Source of the DNA: Candidatus Heimdallarchaeota archaeon
GTDB lineage: Archaea; Asgardarchaeota; Heimdallarchaeia; Heimdallarchaeales; Kariarchaeaceae
Reading direction: 5' to 3'
DNA length: 16,157 nt
NCBI GenBank assembly: GCA_021399405.1
Contig: JAAFKL010000402.1
Span: 1-16,157, forward strand
Shown: one piece after another, positions 8,061 to 15,030 of the stretch
How the letters are laid out: the number at the start of each line of letters is the position of its first letter
How positions within the stretch are numbered: the first letter of the stretch is position 1
Program-made: the position numbers and the translations under genes
Notes under the pieces: generated by a model
What the model was told of the DNA's origin: nothing
Seen by the model: the letters and a program-made list of their open reading frames with translations, nothing else
Databases searched by the model: none

Positions 8061-9139
8061 ATCATTAGTTTAAACTGAGAATTATAGTTTTATCTAGACG
8101 ATTTGTGGATTACCTAGTGTTATTTGTTGTTCCCAATTGAAATTCTATTTGCTGCCGTATTGAGTATTTTATTTAGGTTTTAATCAATTATATTTACTTC
8201 ATTTCTAGAACTTTGAGGCAATCTAAATTGATTGAAATAGTTTCATAATAACTAGAAATGGAATATTATATCGCGAGATATTGTTTATCATTTCACTATA
8301 TATCGATAACAACTTGATTTTATTAATAGCTATAAAATTGTTTTATTATAACTATCATATATTTTCAAAACAAAATGATTGAACAAATTATACAAAGACG
8401 GATTCTTAATATAATGATTGCCAATAAATAATATTTGAATAGATATTAAACACTTTTATCTCAAATATATGTTGTATTTTAATGTATTATTTTTAATTAT
8501 TCTAATATCCATATTTATGATGCAGAAATGGAAATAAGCTTGAATATTAAAACATAAATTTGCGGATTAACTAGATATACAGGGTCGACTAAACCCTTTA
8601 ATTCCGAATTCAAATCATATAATTTATGAAATAAAACCAAATTTAGAAAGATTATTACTTAATAAATTGATTATAATATCATTGAGGTAAATGATATACA
8701 TTTATTTGATGAATTTCACAAATATACAGAAAATTGAACATCCACATTTAAATTAGCTAGAATACATTTGAAATATAAAAATTCGAAAATATACTACAAA
8801 TCAAATACAAATCATACAGTACCATTATCAGTACTAAAAAACATGAGATTCAATTAATATTATGATATATATATGAAATATAGAACATATTCGTTTCTAC
8901 TTATAGAATTAAAACCAGTAATTTATGTTTAGGTGATAATCATTATATGATGTGTTACTGTTAATATGTGATTGATTTTTGATGAAAAAACCATCTTCCC
9001 AATTATTGATGGTAGGGTGGCTGAAATCCAAAGTAACTAAAACATACTAATTATTCCTTCATTCATCTAGAAATATAATTAATTATATTTGCTTTGCTGA
9101 ATTATATAAGAGATTATTCTTACTAAATCGCTTTCTTAG

Positions 9140-9153
9140 TTGATGAACATCAA
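9140..9153. promoter_or_regulatory. Inverted repeat, possible operator of the redox-signalling operon
   Basis: TTGATG-AA-CATCAA is a perfect 6-bp inverted repeat with a 2-nt centre. It lies about 20 nt upstream of the TATA-like box and about 80 nt before the GTG of the receiver/flavoprotein gene. Position suits an upstream regulator site, but a repeat this short can arise by chance in AT-rich DNA. Confidence 0.25.
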
Positions 9154-9170
9154 TAATAATCAAAAACGAA

Positions 9171-9180
9171 GATATAATAA
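9171..9180 (+). promoter_or_regulatory. TATA-like box before the receiver/flavoprotein gene
   Basis: GATATAATAA is preceded by the purine-rich AACGAA, which could serve as a BRE. It would give a start site near 9200 and a leader of about 35 nt before the GTG at 9236. No strong Shine-Dalgarno is seen ahead of that GTG. Confidence 0.33.
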
Positions 9181-9235
9181 ATTCAAAAAGACATCACTAG
9201 GAAAAGTTAATAATGAATGTCTTTAAGTTCAATTA

Positions 9236-10882
9236 GTGACAAAGAAAAAACCAGTCATACTTGTTGTCGATGACGAGGTAGAGGTTCTAAACGCAATCAT
9301 TCGTGATTTTCGTTCCAAGTACGGTAAAGAATATCGGATTGTAAAAGCAACATCTGGTGAGGAAGCTTTAGAAGTAACTGAAAGTCTCAAACAAAGAGGG
9401 ATCAACATTGCCCTCATTGCTAGTGATCAAAGAATGCCAGGAATTGATGGTACTGAATTTTTAGAAGAAGCAATTAAATTATACCCTCAATGCAAAAGGA
9501 TTCTTCTTACTGCATATGCCGATACACAAGCGGCGATTCAAAGTATCAATGATATTGGTCTTGACTATTATCTAGTCAAACCATGGGATCCACCTGAACA
9601 ACATTTGTTTCCAATTGTTGATGATTTACTTTTTGATTGGGAAGCAACAAGTGATTTGGAATATACAGGAATTCGAGTTGCAGGATATTTGTGGTCCTCT
9701 GCTTGCCATATAGTAAAAGATTTTCTTGCTAGAAATTTGATCCCCTACCAATGGTTAGATCTCGAACTTGATGAAGAGCATCAATCATTAGTAAAAACAA
9801 TTACTGATGACTTAAATCAAACACCAATTGTATTCTTTCCTGATGGTGAGAAATTAATACAACCAACTATAGATGAATTAGCAAAGAAGATTGGTCTACA
9901 TACTGATGCAAAGGCACCTTTCTATGATTTAATCGTGATAGGTGCAGGTCCAGCAGGACTAGCAGCAGGTGTCTATGGTGCGGCTGAGGGTCTTAATACC
10001 ATAGTAATTGAAAAAGAAGCTCCGGGAGGTCAAGCTGGTACAAGCTCAAGGATTGAAAACTATCTTGGTTTTCCCAAAGGATTGAGTGGTGCAGATTTAA
10101 CCAGACGTGCTGTGGCACAGGTTGAACGCTTGGGTGCTGAATTACTGCTAACCAAGGAAGTTATGAAAGTTACTATTAATGATAATTATAAGATTGTTAA
10201 ATTAAATGACGGTGTAGAATTAAGATCCAGAGCTTTGATGGTAGCAACAGGGGTTGAAGTAAATGAATTCAAGGTACCTGGGATAGAAAAACTAAGTGGT
10301 TCAGGTGTTTATTATGGTGCTTCACTCACCGAGGCTGCCTCTTATCGAGAAAAAGAGGTATTCGTGCTTGGTGGTGGAAATAGTGCAGGTCAAGGAGCAA
10401 TGTTCTTCTCTCTCTATGCTTCGAAGGTACATGTGGTGATCCGAAAACCCAATCTTGAGGAAACAATGTCAAAGTATCTAATCGATAGAATTGATGCTGC
10501 AGAAAATGTTGATCTTGTTGCTGATACTGAGATTACTGAATTAATTGGAGAAGATAGGTTGGAGCAACTAATCCTGTGTAACAAGATTAGCGGAGATACG
10601 AAAACTGTAGAAGCATCTGCACTTTTCATCTTTATTGGTGCTCGCCCTAGAACTCAAATGATTAAAGATTTCGTTGAGCATGATGAATTAGGTTTTATCA
10701 AAACGGATAGTTCCTTGGATAAGTGGAAGCAGAAACGTGCTCCCTTCCATTTCGAAACCACAACTCCTGGGATTTTCGCAGTGGGTGATGTACGTTCTGG
10801 ATCCAGTAAACGAGTTGCAGCAGCTGTTGGTGAAGGTGCAGTTGCTGTGCAGATGATCCACAGATATATATCAACGGTTTAG
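9236..10882 (+). CDS. Response-regulator receiver / glutaredoxin-like / thioredoxin-reductase-like flavoprotein fusion
   Basis: A 548-residue cytosolic protein of three modules. Residues 5-130 form a receiver: acidic pair D12/D13, phospho-acceptor D64 in ASDQRMPG, T92 and K115 in VKPW. Residues 148-222 resemble glutaredoxin (SSACHIVKDFLARNLIPYQW and the TPIVFF cis-Pro strand), but the CPYC site reads SSAC, leaving only C157. Residues 230-548 are a thioredoxin-reductase-like FAD/NAD(P)H oxidoreductase: FAD GAGPAG (236-241), nucleotide site GGGNSAG (379-385) and the second FAD motif IFAVGD (513-518). The redox CxxC expected near 361-367 reads GASLTEA, and C86, C157 and C448 are the only cysteines. 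It is therefore not a classical thioredoxin reductase. Receiver/TrxR fusions are known in bacteria. The partner kinase gene starts 10 nt downstream. GTG start; no upstream alternative fits. Confidence 0.9.
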   Translation: MTKKKPVILVVDDEVEVLNAIIRDFRSKYGKEYRIVKATSGEEALEVTESLKQRGINIALIASDQRMPGIDGTEFLEEAIKLYPQCKRILLTAYADTQAAIQSINDIGLDYYLVKPWDPPEQHLFPIVDDLLFDWEATSDLEYTGIRVAGYLWSSACHIVKDFLARNLIPYQWLDLELDEEHQSLVKTITDDLNQTPIVFFPDGEKLIQPTIDELAKKIGLHTDAKAPFYDLIVIGAGPAGLAAGVYGAAEGLNTIVIEKEAPGGQAGTSSRIENYLGFPKGLSGADLTRRAVAQVERLGAELLLTKEVMKVTINDNYKIVKLNDGVELRSRALMVATGVEVNEFKVPGIEKLSGSGVYYGASLTEAASYREKEVFVLGGGNSAGQGAMFFSLYASKVHVVIRKPNLEETMSKYLIDRIDAAENVDLVADTEITELIGEDRLEQLILCNKISGDTKTVEASALFIFIGARPRTQMIKDFVEHDELGFIKTDSSLDKWKQKRAPFHFETTTPGIFAVGDVRSGSSKRVAAAVGEGAVAVQMIHRYISTV

Positions 10883-10892
10883 GTGATATTTT

Positions 10893-12737
10893 ATGGAAAG
10901 ATCAGATTTTATTAAGAGTGTGGACCTTTTTTCAGGTCTTAATAAAACAGATATAAATCAGCTTTGTGCTATCTCAGACGATATACACTTCTCTCCTGGT
11001 GATATGTTGTTTAATGAGGGAGAATTCTCAAATACAGCATATATTATTCAAGAAGGTCAAATTGAAGTATTCAAGTCCCATGGGGGTCGAAATGTGTTAC
11101 TGGCTGTTCGAAGTGTAGGCGAAATTGTTGGAGAATCTTCAATTTTTGAGGAAAAGCAACACGAATCTACAGCTATAGCAAGATCAGAGGTCAAGGTTAT
11201 CTCAATTAACAAAGAACAGATGGATAAATTGACTGAAATGAGTCCTCATGCTTCGAGAGCAATGTTTCATACAGTTCTATCCAGACTTAGATCAAGACAG
11301 AGACTTTTACAGCAAAGTGAAAAAATGGCTCAGTTAGGCACTCTATCTGCGGGTTTGGCTCATGAATTAAATAATCCTAGTTCAGCTGTTTCGAGAGGTG
11401 CAAGTCAGATGTCAGAAGCCATGGATAAACTATTAGCATCTGCAAGAGAGGTTCAAGATCACACATACACCACAGAACAGCAAAGTTATGTCGAAGAGCT
11501 GGTAAGATTGGTTAAAAGTAGCTCTCTCAACCCTCCAGATATGGATTCTGTGACCCGGGCAGATTTGGAAGAAGTTATAGAAGACTATCTTGAAGAGCAT
11601 AATGTTGAAAATGCTTGGGAACACGCTCCCCAGTTGGCTAATATGAATCCCGCAGCCTCTCAATTTGAGAAATTATCCAATCTCTTTGATAGCAATGAAA
11701 TTAATCGATTAATCACTTATTTTAGCAATATGGTGATGGTTTACAGCTTATTTACTGAAGTGTATCATGGGGCAGATCGGATCGGATCAATCGTGAGCGC
11801 TTTGAAGGAGTATTCCTACCTAGATCAGGCTCCTGTGGGTGAAATTGATCTGCATAAGGGGCTTAACAATACTTTGGTCATTCTGAGAAATAAGTTGAAA
11901 GATGGAATCAAGGTAATAAAGGATTATGACACCTCGATTCCTAAGGTGGAAGCCTATGGAAGTGAATTGAACCAAGTCTGGACCAATCTCATTGATAATG
12001 CCGCCTATGCAGTTGATGGAGCGGGTGAAATCACTATTAAAACAAGATTGAACAGTGATTGGGTAACCATCGAGATCAGAGATAATGGTGCAGGAATACC
12101 AGAAGATGTGAAAAAACGGATATTTGAACCATTCTTCACCACAAAGCCTGTTGGCAAGGGTAGTGGGCTAGGTTTGGATATAAGCTATAACATCATTGTC
12201 AACAAGCATATGGGGGACTTAAAGGTATTCTCTCAACCAGGAAACACCTGTTTTAGGGTCATATTACCGGTTAATTTTGCTACATTAAAATCCGGTACAT
12301 CACCCATAGATTTACTTCTGACGCCTTCTGATGAGAAATTAATAGATATTTTGAAATCAACTAAGCAGATCGCAGTAGTGGGGATTTCCCGAGACGAGAA
12401 TCAACCCTCTAATTCCATTTCGAAATATTTGATAGAACATGATTACAATATTATACCTGTAAATCCTAATTATGGAGAAGTATTGGGTAAGAGAGCCTAT
12501 CCTGACCTAACACAAATAGATGATAAAATAGATGTAATACTTGTATTTCGTCAAAGTGAAGCCGTCCTATCCATTGTGAATGATGCAATTGAAATGACTC
12601 ACAAACCCCGAATTATTTGGATGCAGGAAGGAATTATTAATGACGAGGCAGCTGAATTGGGGCTTTCTCATGGAATTGATGTAGTTATGAATCAATGTAT
12701 GAGGATTAATCATCAGCGTCTTAAGAAACATATTTGA
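10893..12737 (+). CDS. cNMP-binding-like / histidine kinase / CoA-binding domain fusion
   Basis: A 614-residue soluble sensor kinase and likely partner of the upstream receiver. Residues 10-125 form a CAP_ED (cyclic-nucleotide-type) barrel with GEIVGESSIF, but the usual phosphate-binding Arg is replaced (HESTAIA), so the ligand may differ. The dimerisation helix carries the phospho-acceptor H157 in GLAHELNNP. About 110 extra residues (170-285) separate it from the second helix (GADRIGSIVSALKEY). The ATPase domain has N365/N369 (N box), DNGAGIP (397-403), FEPFFTTK (411-418) and GKGSGLGL (421-428). Residues about 482-614 are a CoA-binding/YccU-type Rossmann domain: VVGISR, IPVNPNYGEVLGKRAYPDL, DVILVFRQSEAV, IIWMQEGI and a final NQCM. 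This last domain on a histidine kinase is unusual. ATG is preceded by GGTGAT at a suitable distance. No membrane segment. Confidence 0.9.
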   Translation: MERSDFIKSVDLFSGLNKTDINQLCAISDDIHFSPGDMLFNEGEFSNTAYIIQEGQIEVFKSHGGRNVLLAVRSVGEIVGESSIFEEKQHESTAIARSEVKVISINKEQMDKLTEMSPHASRAMFHTVLSRLRSRQRLLQQSEKMAQLGTLSAGLAHELNNPSSAVSRGASQMSEAMDKLLASAREVQDHTYTTEQQSYVEELVRLVKSSSLNPPDMDSVTRADLEEVIEDYLEEHNVENAWEHAPQLANMNPAASQFEKLSNLFDSNEINRLITYFSNMVMVYSLFTEVYHGADRIGSIVSALKEYSYLDQAPVGEIDLHKGLNNTLVILRNKLKDGIKVIKDYDTSIPKVEAYGSELNQVWTNLIDNAAYAVDGAGEITIKTRLNSDWVTIEIRDNGAGIPEDVKKRIFEPFFTTKPVGKGSGLGLDISYNIIVNKHMGDLKVFSQPGNTCFRVILPVNFATLKSGTSPIDLLLTPSDEKLIDILKSTKQIAVVGISRDENQPSNSISKYLIEHDYNIIPVNPNYGEVLGKRAYPDLTQIDDKIDVILVFRQSEAVLSIVNDAIEMTHKPRIIWMQEGIINDEAAELGLSHGIDVVMNQCMRINHQRLKKHI

Positions 12738-12770
12738 TACAGGTTTAGCTATTTGATTTTTATTCCTTAA

Positions 12771-12780
12771 GCTATAAATA
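12771..12780 (+). promoter_or_regulatory. TATA-like box before the DUF427 gene
   Basis: GCTATAAATA is the clearest archaeal-type TATA box in the window. It lies 33 nt after the kinase stop and predicts a start near 12802, some 15 nt before ATG 12818. This supports separate transcription of the DUF427 gene and the downstream ATG over the GTG at 12809. Confidence 0.4.
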
Positions 12781-12817
12781 ACCCAGTGCCAAAACTACAG
12801 CTAAGTAAGTGAATATC

Positions 12818-13102
12818 ATGGCAAGAGCAGAATGGAATGGCCAAATAATTGCAGAAAGTGAAGATTTTGAGGTTGTTGAGGGTAATATCTACTTTCCTCC
12901 TCAAGCAATAAACAATGAATTTTTCAAACAAAGCGATAATCAAACAACTTGTTTTTGGAAAGGAGTTGCCTCATACTACAATATCGAGGTAGATGGGAAA
13001 ACCAATGTAGATGCAGCCTGGTATTATCCAGATCCAAGTGCAAAGGCCAACAATATCAAGGATTATATTGCATTTTGGAAAGGAGTGTCTGTAACCCGCT
13101 AA
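12818..13102 (+). CDS. DUF427 family small protein
   Basis: A 94-residue protein that nearly fills a single DUF427 domain. It has ARAEWNGQIIAESEDFEVVEGNIYFPP at the N terminus, TTCFWKGVASYYNIEVDG in the middle and AAWYYPDPSAKANNIKDYIAFW at the end, the conserved segments of the family. The molecular function of DUF427 is unknown; it is a small mostly-beta cytosolic fold. A GTG at 12809 would add three residues, but ATG 12818 matches the family start and the TATA spacing. It lies between the redox-signalling pair and the ergothioneine genes on the same strand. Two FWKG segments (near residues 46 and 87) come from related strands. Its single Cys (in TTCFW) is not part of a metal motif. Confidence 0.85.
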   Translation: MARAEWNGQIIAESEDFEVVEGNIYFPPQAINNEFFKQSDNQTTCFWKGVASYYNIEVDGKTNVDAAWYYPDPSAKANNIKDYIAFWKGVSVTR

Positions 13103-13606
13103 TTATGCTATCAATGAAATAAACTATTTAAAATTCGCATAATATTCAATAATCACACAAACTATACTATCTGAAACATAAATTATTGCAGCTTCCACCT
13201 GATATTGCTTATATCTCAATGAATTGTAATTACTGACCCCCTTGATGGATACAATCTATAATCAATCTAGCTACTTACTTTCCCACTAGATTTGTGATAA
13301 ATAATCAATAATTGATCAATAATTGTCTCAATGTGATTGTAGATCATCTACAAATAATCCCCATATTGATGATAATGAGGGTTTTATCTACACATTTATC
13401 CTCGTATCTGCATATTCTAGTACACAATATCCATACAATCACTTTGATTATAACATAAACCAAAATTTCATGTCCTGAATCATCAATTTAGGCGTCTGCA
13501 TATCTAACTATACGCAATTATTACTAATGCTCATTCTTTATTCAAAATAATTTCAGACTAATCGAGTGGTTTTAATAGAGTTCAGAGTTACAAAAGTTGA
13601 TTATTA
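13103..13606. other. 500-nt intergenic region upstream of EgtB with palindromes
   Basis: No gene longer than a few dozen codons is seen. It holds a tandem 11-bp repeat TCAATAATTGA/TCAATAATTGT (13305-13326) centred on the palindrome ATTGATCAAT. Eleven bases on is a near-continuous palindrome TTGTAGAT-C-ATCTACAA (13337-13353). Another ATCTACA follows at 13388-13394. A weak T/A box (TTTTAATAG, near 13570-13578) precedes EgtB. Clustered symmetric sites would suit regulator binding, but they lie over 200 nt from the EgtB ATG. Confidence 0.5.
13337..13353. repeat. Perfect 8-bp inverted repeat (1-nt centre)
   Basis: TTGTAGAT-C-ATCTACAA is the longest compact palindrome I found in the window. It is next to the tandem TCAATAATTG repeats and has a half-site ATCTACA about 35 nt downstream. 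It could be an operator; a chance origin is not excluded. Confidence 0.4.
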
Positions 13607-14905
13607 ATGCTAGAAGAGATCGACATTGCCAACCCAAAAACAAAAAATGAATACTTAGATTATTACAAACGCATTCGAGCGAGGACCGAGAAACTTGCAG
13701 AGCCACTGGAAAAAGAAGATTATGTGATACAAGCGGTAACCGATGCAAGTCCAGCAAAATGGCATCTCGCACATGTTTCCTGGTTTTATGAAACCTTCAT
13801 TCTCAAGGGTTTTGATGCTGGTTACAAACCACTTAATGAGATGTATAATTTTATCTTCAACTCATACTACAATGATGTTGGAGAATTTTTCCCAAGGCCT
13901 ATGAGGGGTACTTTGTCTCGTCCAACAGTATCAGAGGTGTATGATTTCAGAAAGTATATTGACGATTCTATGCTAAATGTTCTAGATGGCATCACGGATA
14001 ATAGTATATTGCAAACATTTACAATTCTTGGAGGAAATCATGAACAACAACATCAAGAATTGATGATGACGGATATCAAACATAATTTTGGATCAAATCC
14101 ATTGTTTCCAGTATACAAACCCACACCCACACTTGATGAAAAAGATAGTGAACCAGTTTCTAAGATGACTTTCATTCCCTTTGAGGGTGGAATCAGTGAA
14201 ATTGGTAACAAGTCAGAAGGCTTCGCTTTTGACAATGAGATGCCTGTTAACAAAGTATATCTCAATGATTACAAACTAGCTAACAGATTGGTAACCAATG
14301 GTGAATTCATCAAAATGATAGAAGCAGGAGTTTACCAAGATTTCAAATATTGGTTATCTGATGGTTGGGACATAGTCAAGCGAGACGAATGGAAAGCACC
14401 ATTACATTGGCATAAGATAAATGATGAATGGCATACATTCACACTGGCAGGTCTGAAAAAAATAAATCTAAACGAACCAGTAACCCATGTTTCATACTTT
14501 GAAGCTGATGCGTATGCTAAATTTGTGAATAAAAGATTACCCAGAGAAACAGAGTGGGAAAATGCAGCACTTAAATCCAATCTTACTCCAGCAGAAGGTA
14601 ATTTCTATGAAACAGGATATTTACACCCCAAGGTAGTGGATCTAGAAAAAGCAAATGAAGGAGATAAACTATTACAAATGTATGGTGACGTATGGGAATG
14701 GACTGGTTCCGCCTATCTACCATACCCTGGTTTCTCTGTATTAGCCGAAGGAGTATCTGAATACAACGGTAAATTCATGAATGCACAATGGGTATTGAAA
14801 GGAGGGTCATGTGTGACTCCGATTGATCACATCAGAACCAGCTATCGTAACTTCTTCCAGAGTGATAAACAATGGCAATTCACAGGTATTAGATTGGCAG
14901 AATAA
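13607..14905 (+). CDS. egtB: Hercynine oxygenase / ergothioneine sulfoxide synthase EgtB
   Basis: A 432-residue non-haem iron enzyme that joins hercynine to cysteine or gamma-glutamylcysteine through an O2-dependent C-S bond. The N-terminal DinB-like bundle (about 10-165) provides the iron ligands: H56 in WHLAHVSWFYETF, and H145/H149 in NHEQQHQELMM. The C-terminal formylglycine-generating-enzyme-like domain (185-432) shows EMPVNKVYL, PVTHVSYFEADAYAKFV, LPRETEWENAA, GDVWEWT, YPGF, LKGGS, RTSYRNFF and TGIRL, all family hallmarks. Length is usual. Whether the sulfur donor is Cys or gamma-Glu-Cys cannot be read safely here, but no EgtA or EgtC gene is adjacent. EgtD follows 125 nt downstream on the same strand, completing the core pathway. 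The enzyme needs oxygen, suggesting at least intermittent oxic life. ATG start with no clear Shine-Dalgarno. Confidence 0.93.
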   Translation: MLEEIDIANPKTKNEYLDYYKRIRARTEKLAEPLEKEDYVIQAVTDASPAKWHLAHVSWFYETFILKGFDAGYKPLNEMYNFIFNSYYNDVGEFFPRPMRGTLSRPTVSEVYDFRKYIDDSMLNVLDGITDNSILQTFTILGGNHEQQHQELMMTDIKHNFGSNPLFPVYKPTPTLDEKDSEPVSKMTFIPFEGGISEIGNKSEGFAFDNEMPVNKVYLNDYKLANRLVTNGEFIKMIEAGVYQDFKYWLSDGWDIVKRDEWKAPLHWHKINDEWHTFTLAGLKKINLNEPVTHVSYFEADAYAKFVNKRLPRETEWENAALKSNLTPAEGNFYETGYLHPKVVDLEKANEGDKLLQMYGDVWEWTGSAYLPYPGFSVLAEGVSEYNGKFMNAQWVLKGGSCVTPIDHIRTSYRNFFQSDKQWQFTGIRLAE

Positions 14906-15009
14906 TGCTTTGTATTTTCACTTGAAATTATATTCTTAGCTCTCTCAAAAACGCCTTTCCTTAATGAAATTGCTTTAATATTAACCAACGAAATGAGCTG
15001 ATAATCAAC

Positions 15010-15021
15010 TGCAAATTTGCA
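15010..15021. promoter_or_regulatory. 12-bp perfect palindrome just before EgtD
   Basis: TGCAAATTTGCA ends 9 nt before the GTG of EgtD. In this position it could be an operator blocking transcription or translation start. A T/A box (TTTAATATT, about 14973-14981) lies upstream at a distance giving a start site close to the palindrome. A chance palindrome is possible, as bases are strongly A/T-biased. Confidence 0.28.
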
Positions 15022-15030
15022 TTTTAATTA

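Larger units (their letters stand above)
8061..9235. other. Second AT-rich desert, no gene seen
   Basis: About 1.17 kb with frequent stops in all frames and no supported gene. It contains an inverted repeat CATTTCTAG/CTAGAAATG (8200-8208 and 8252-8260) enclosing a smaller CAATC/GATTG hairpin. A GCGA-loop hairpin ATATC-GCGA-GATAT lies at 8268-8281. A copy of a motif shared with the first desert is at 8818-8835. A more GC-rich patch at 8980-9030 has a C/D-box-like arrangement. The last 100 bases hold the likely control region of the receiver/flavoprotein gene. No tRNA, CRISPR or transposon ends were seen. Confidence 0.6.

Noticed and set aside
9236..10882. Naming the flavoprotein a thioredoxin reductase (TrxB)
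   Set aside because: The redox CxxC is absent and no other dithiol replaces it, so only a TrxR-like fold is supported.
12751..12765. T-rich tract after the kinase gene as a terminator
   Set aside because: Only a short interrupted T run without a stem, in generally A/T-rich DNA.
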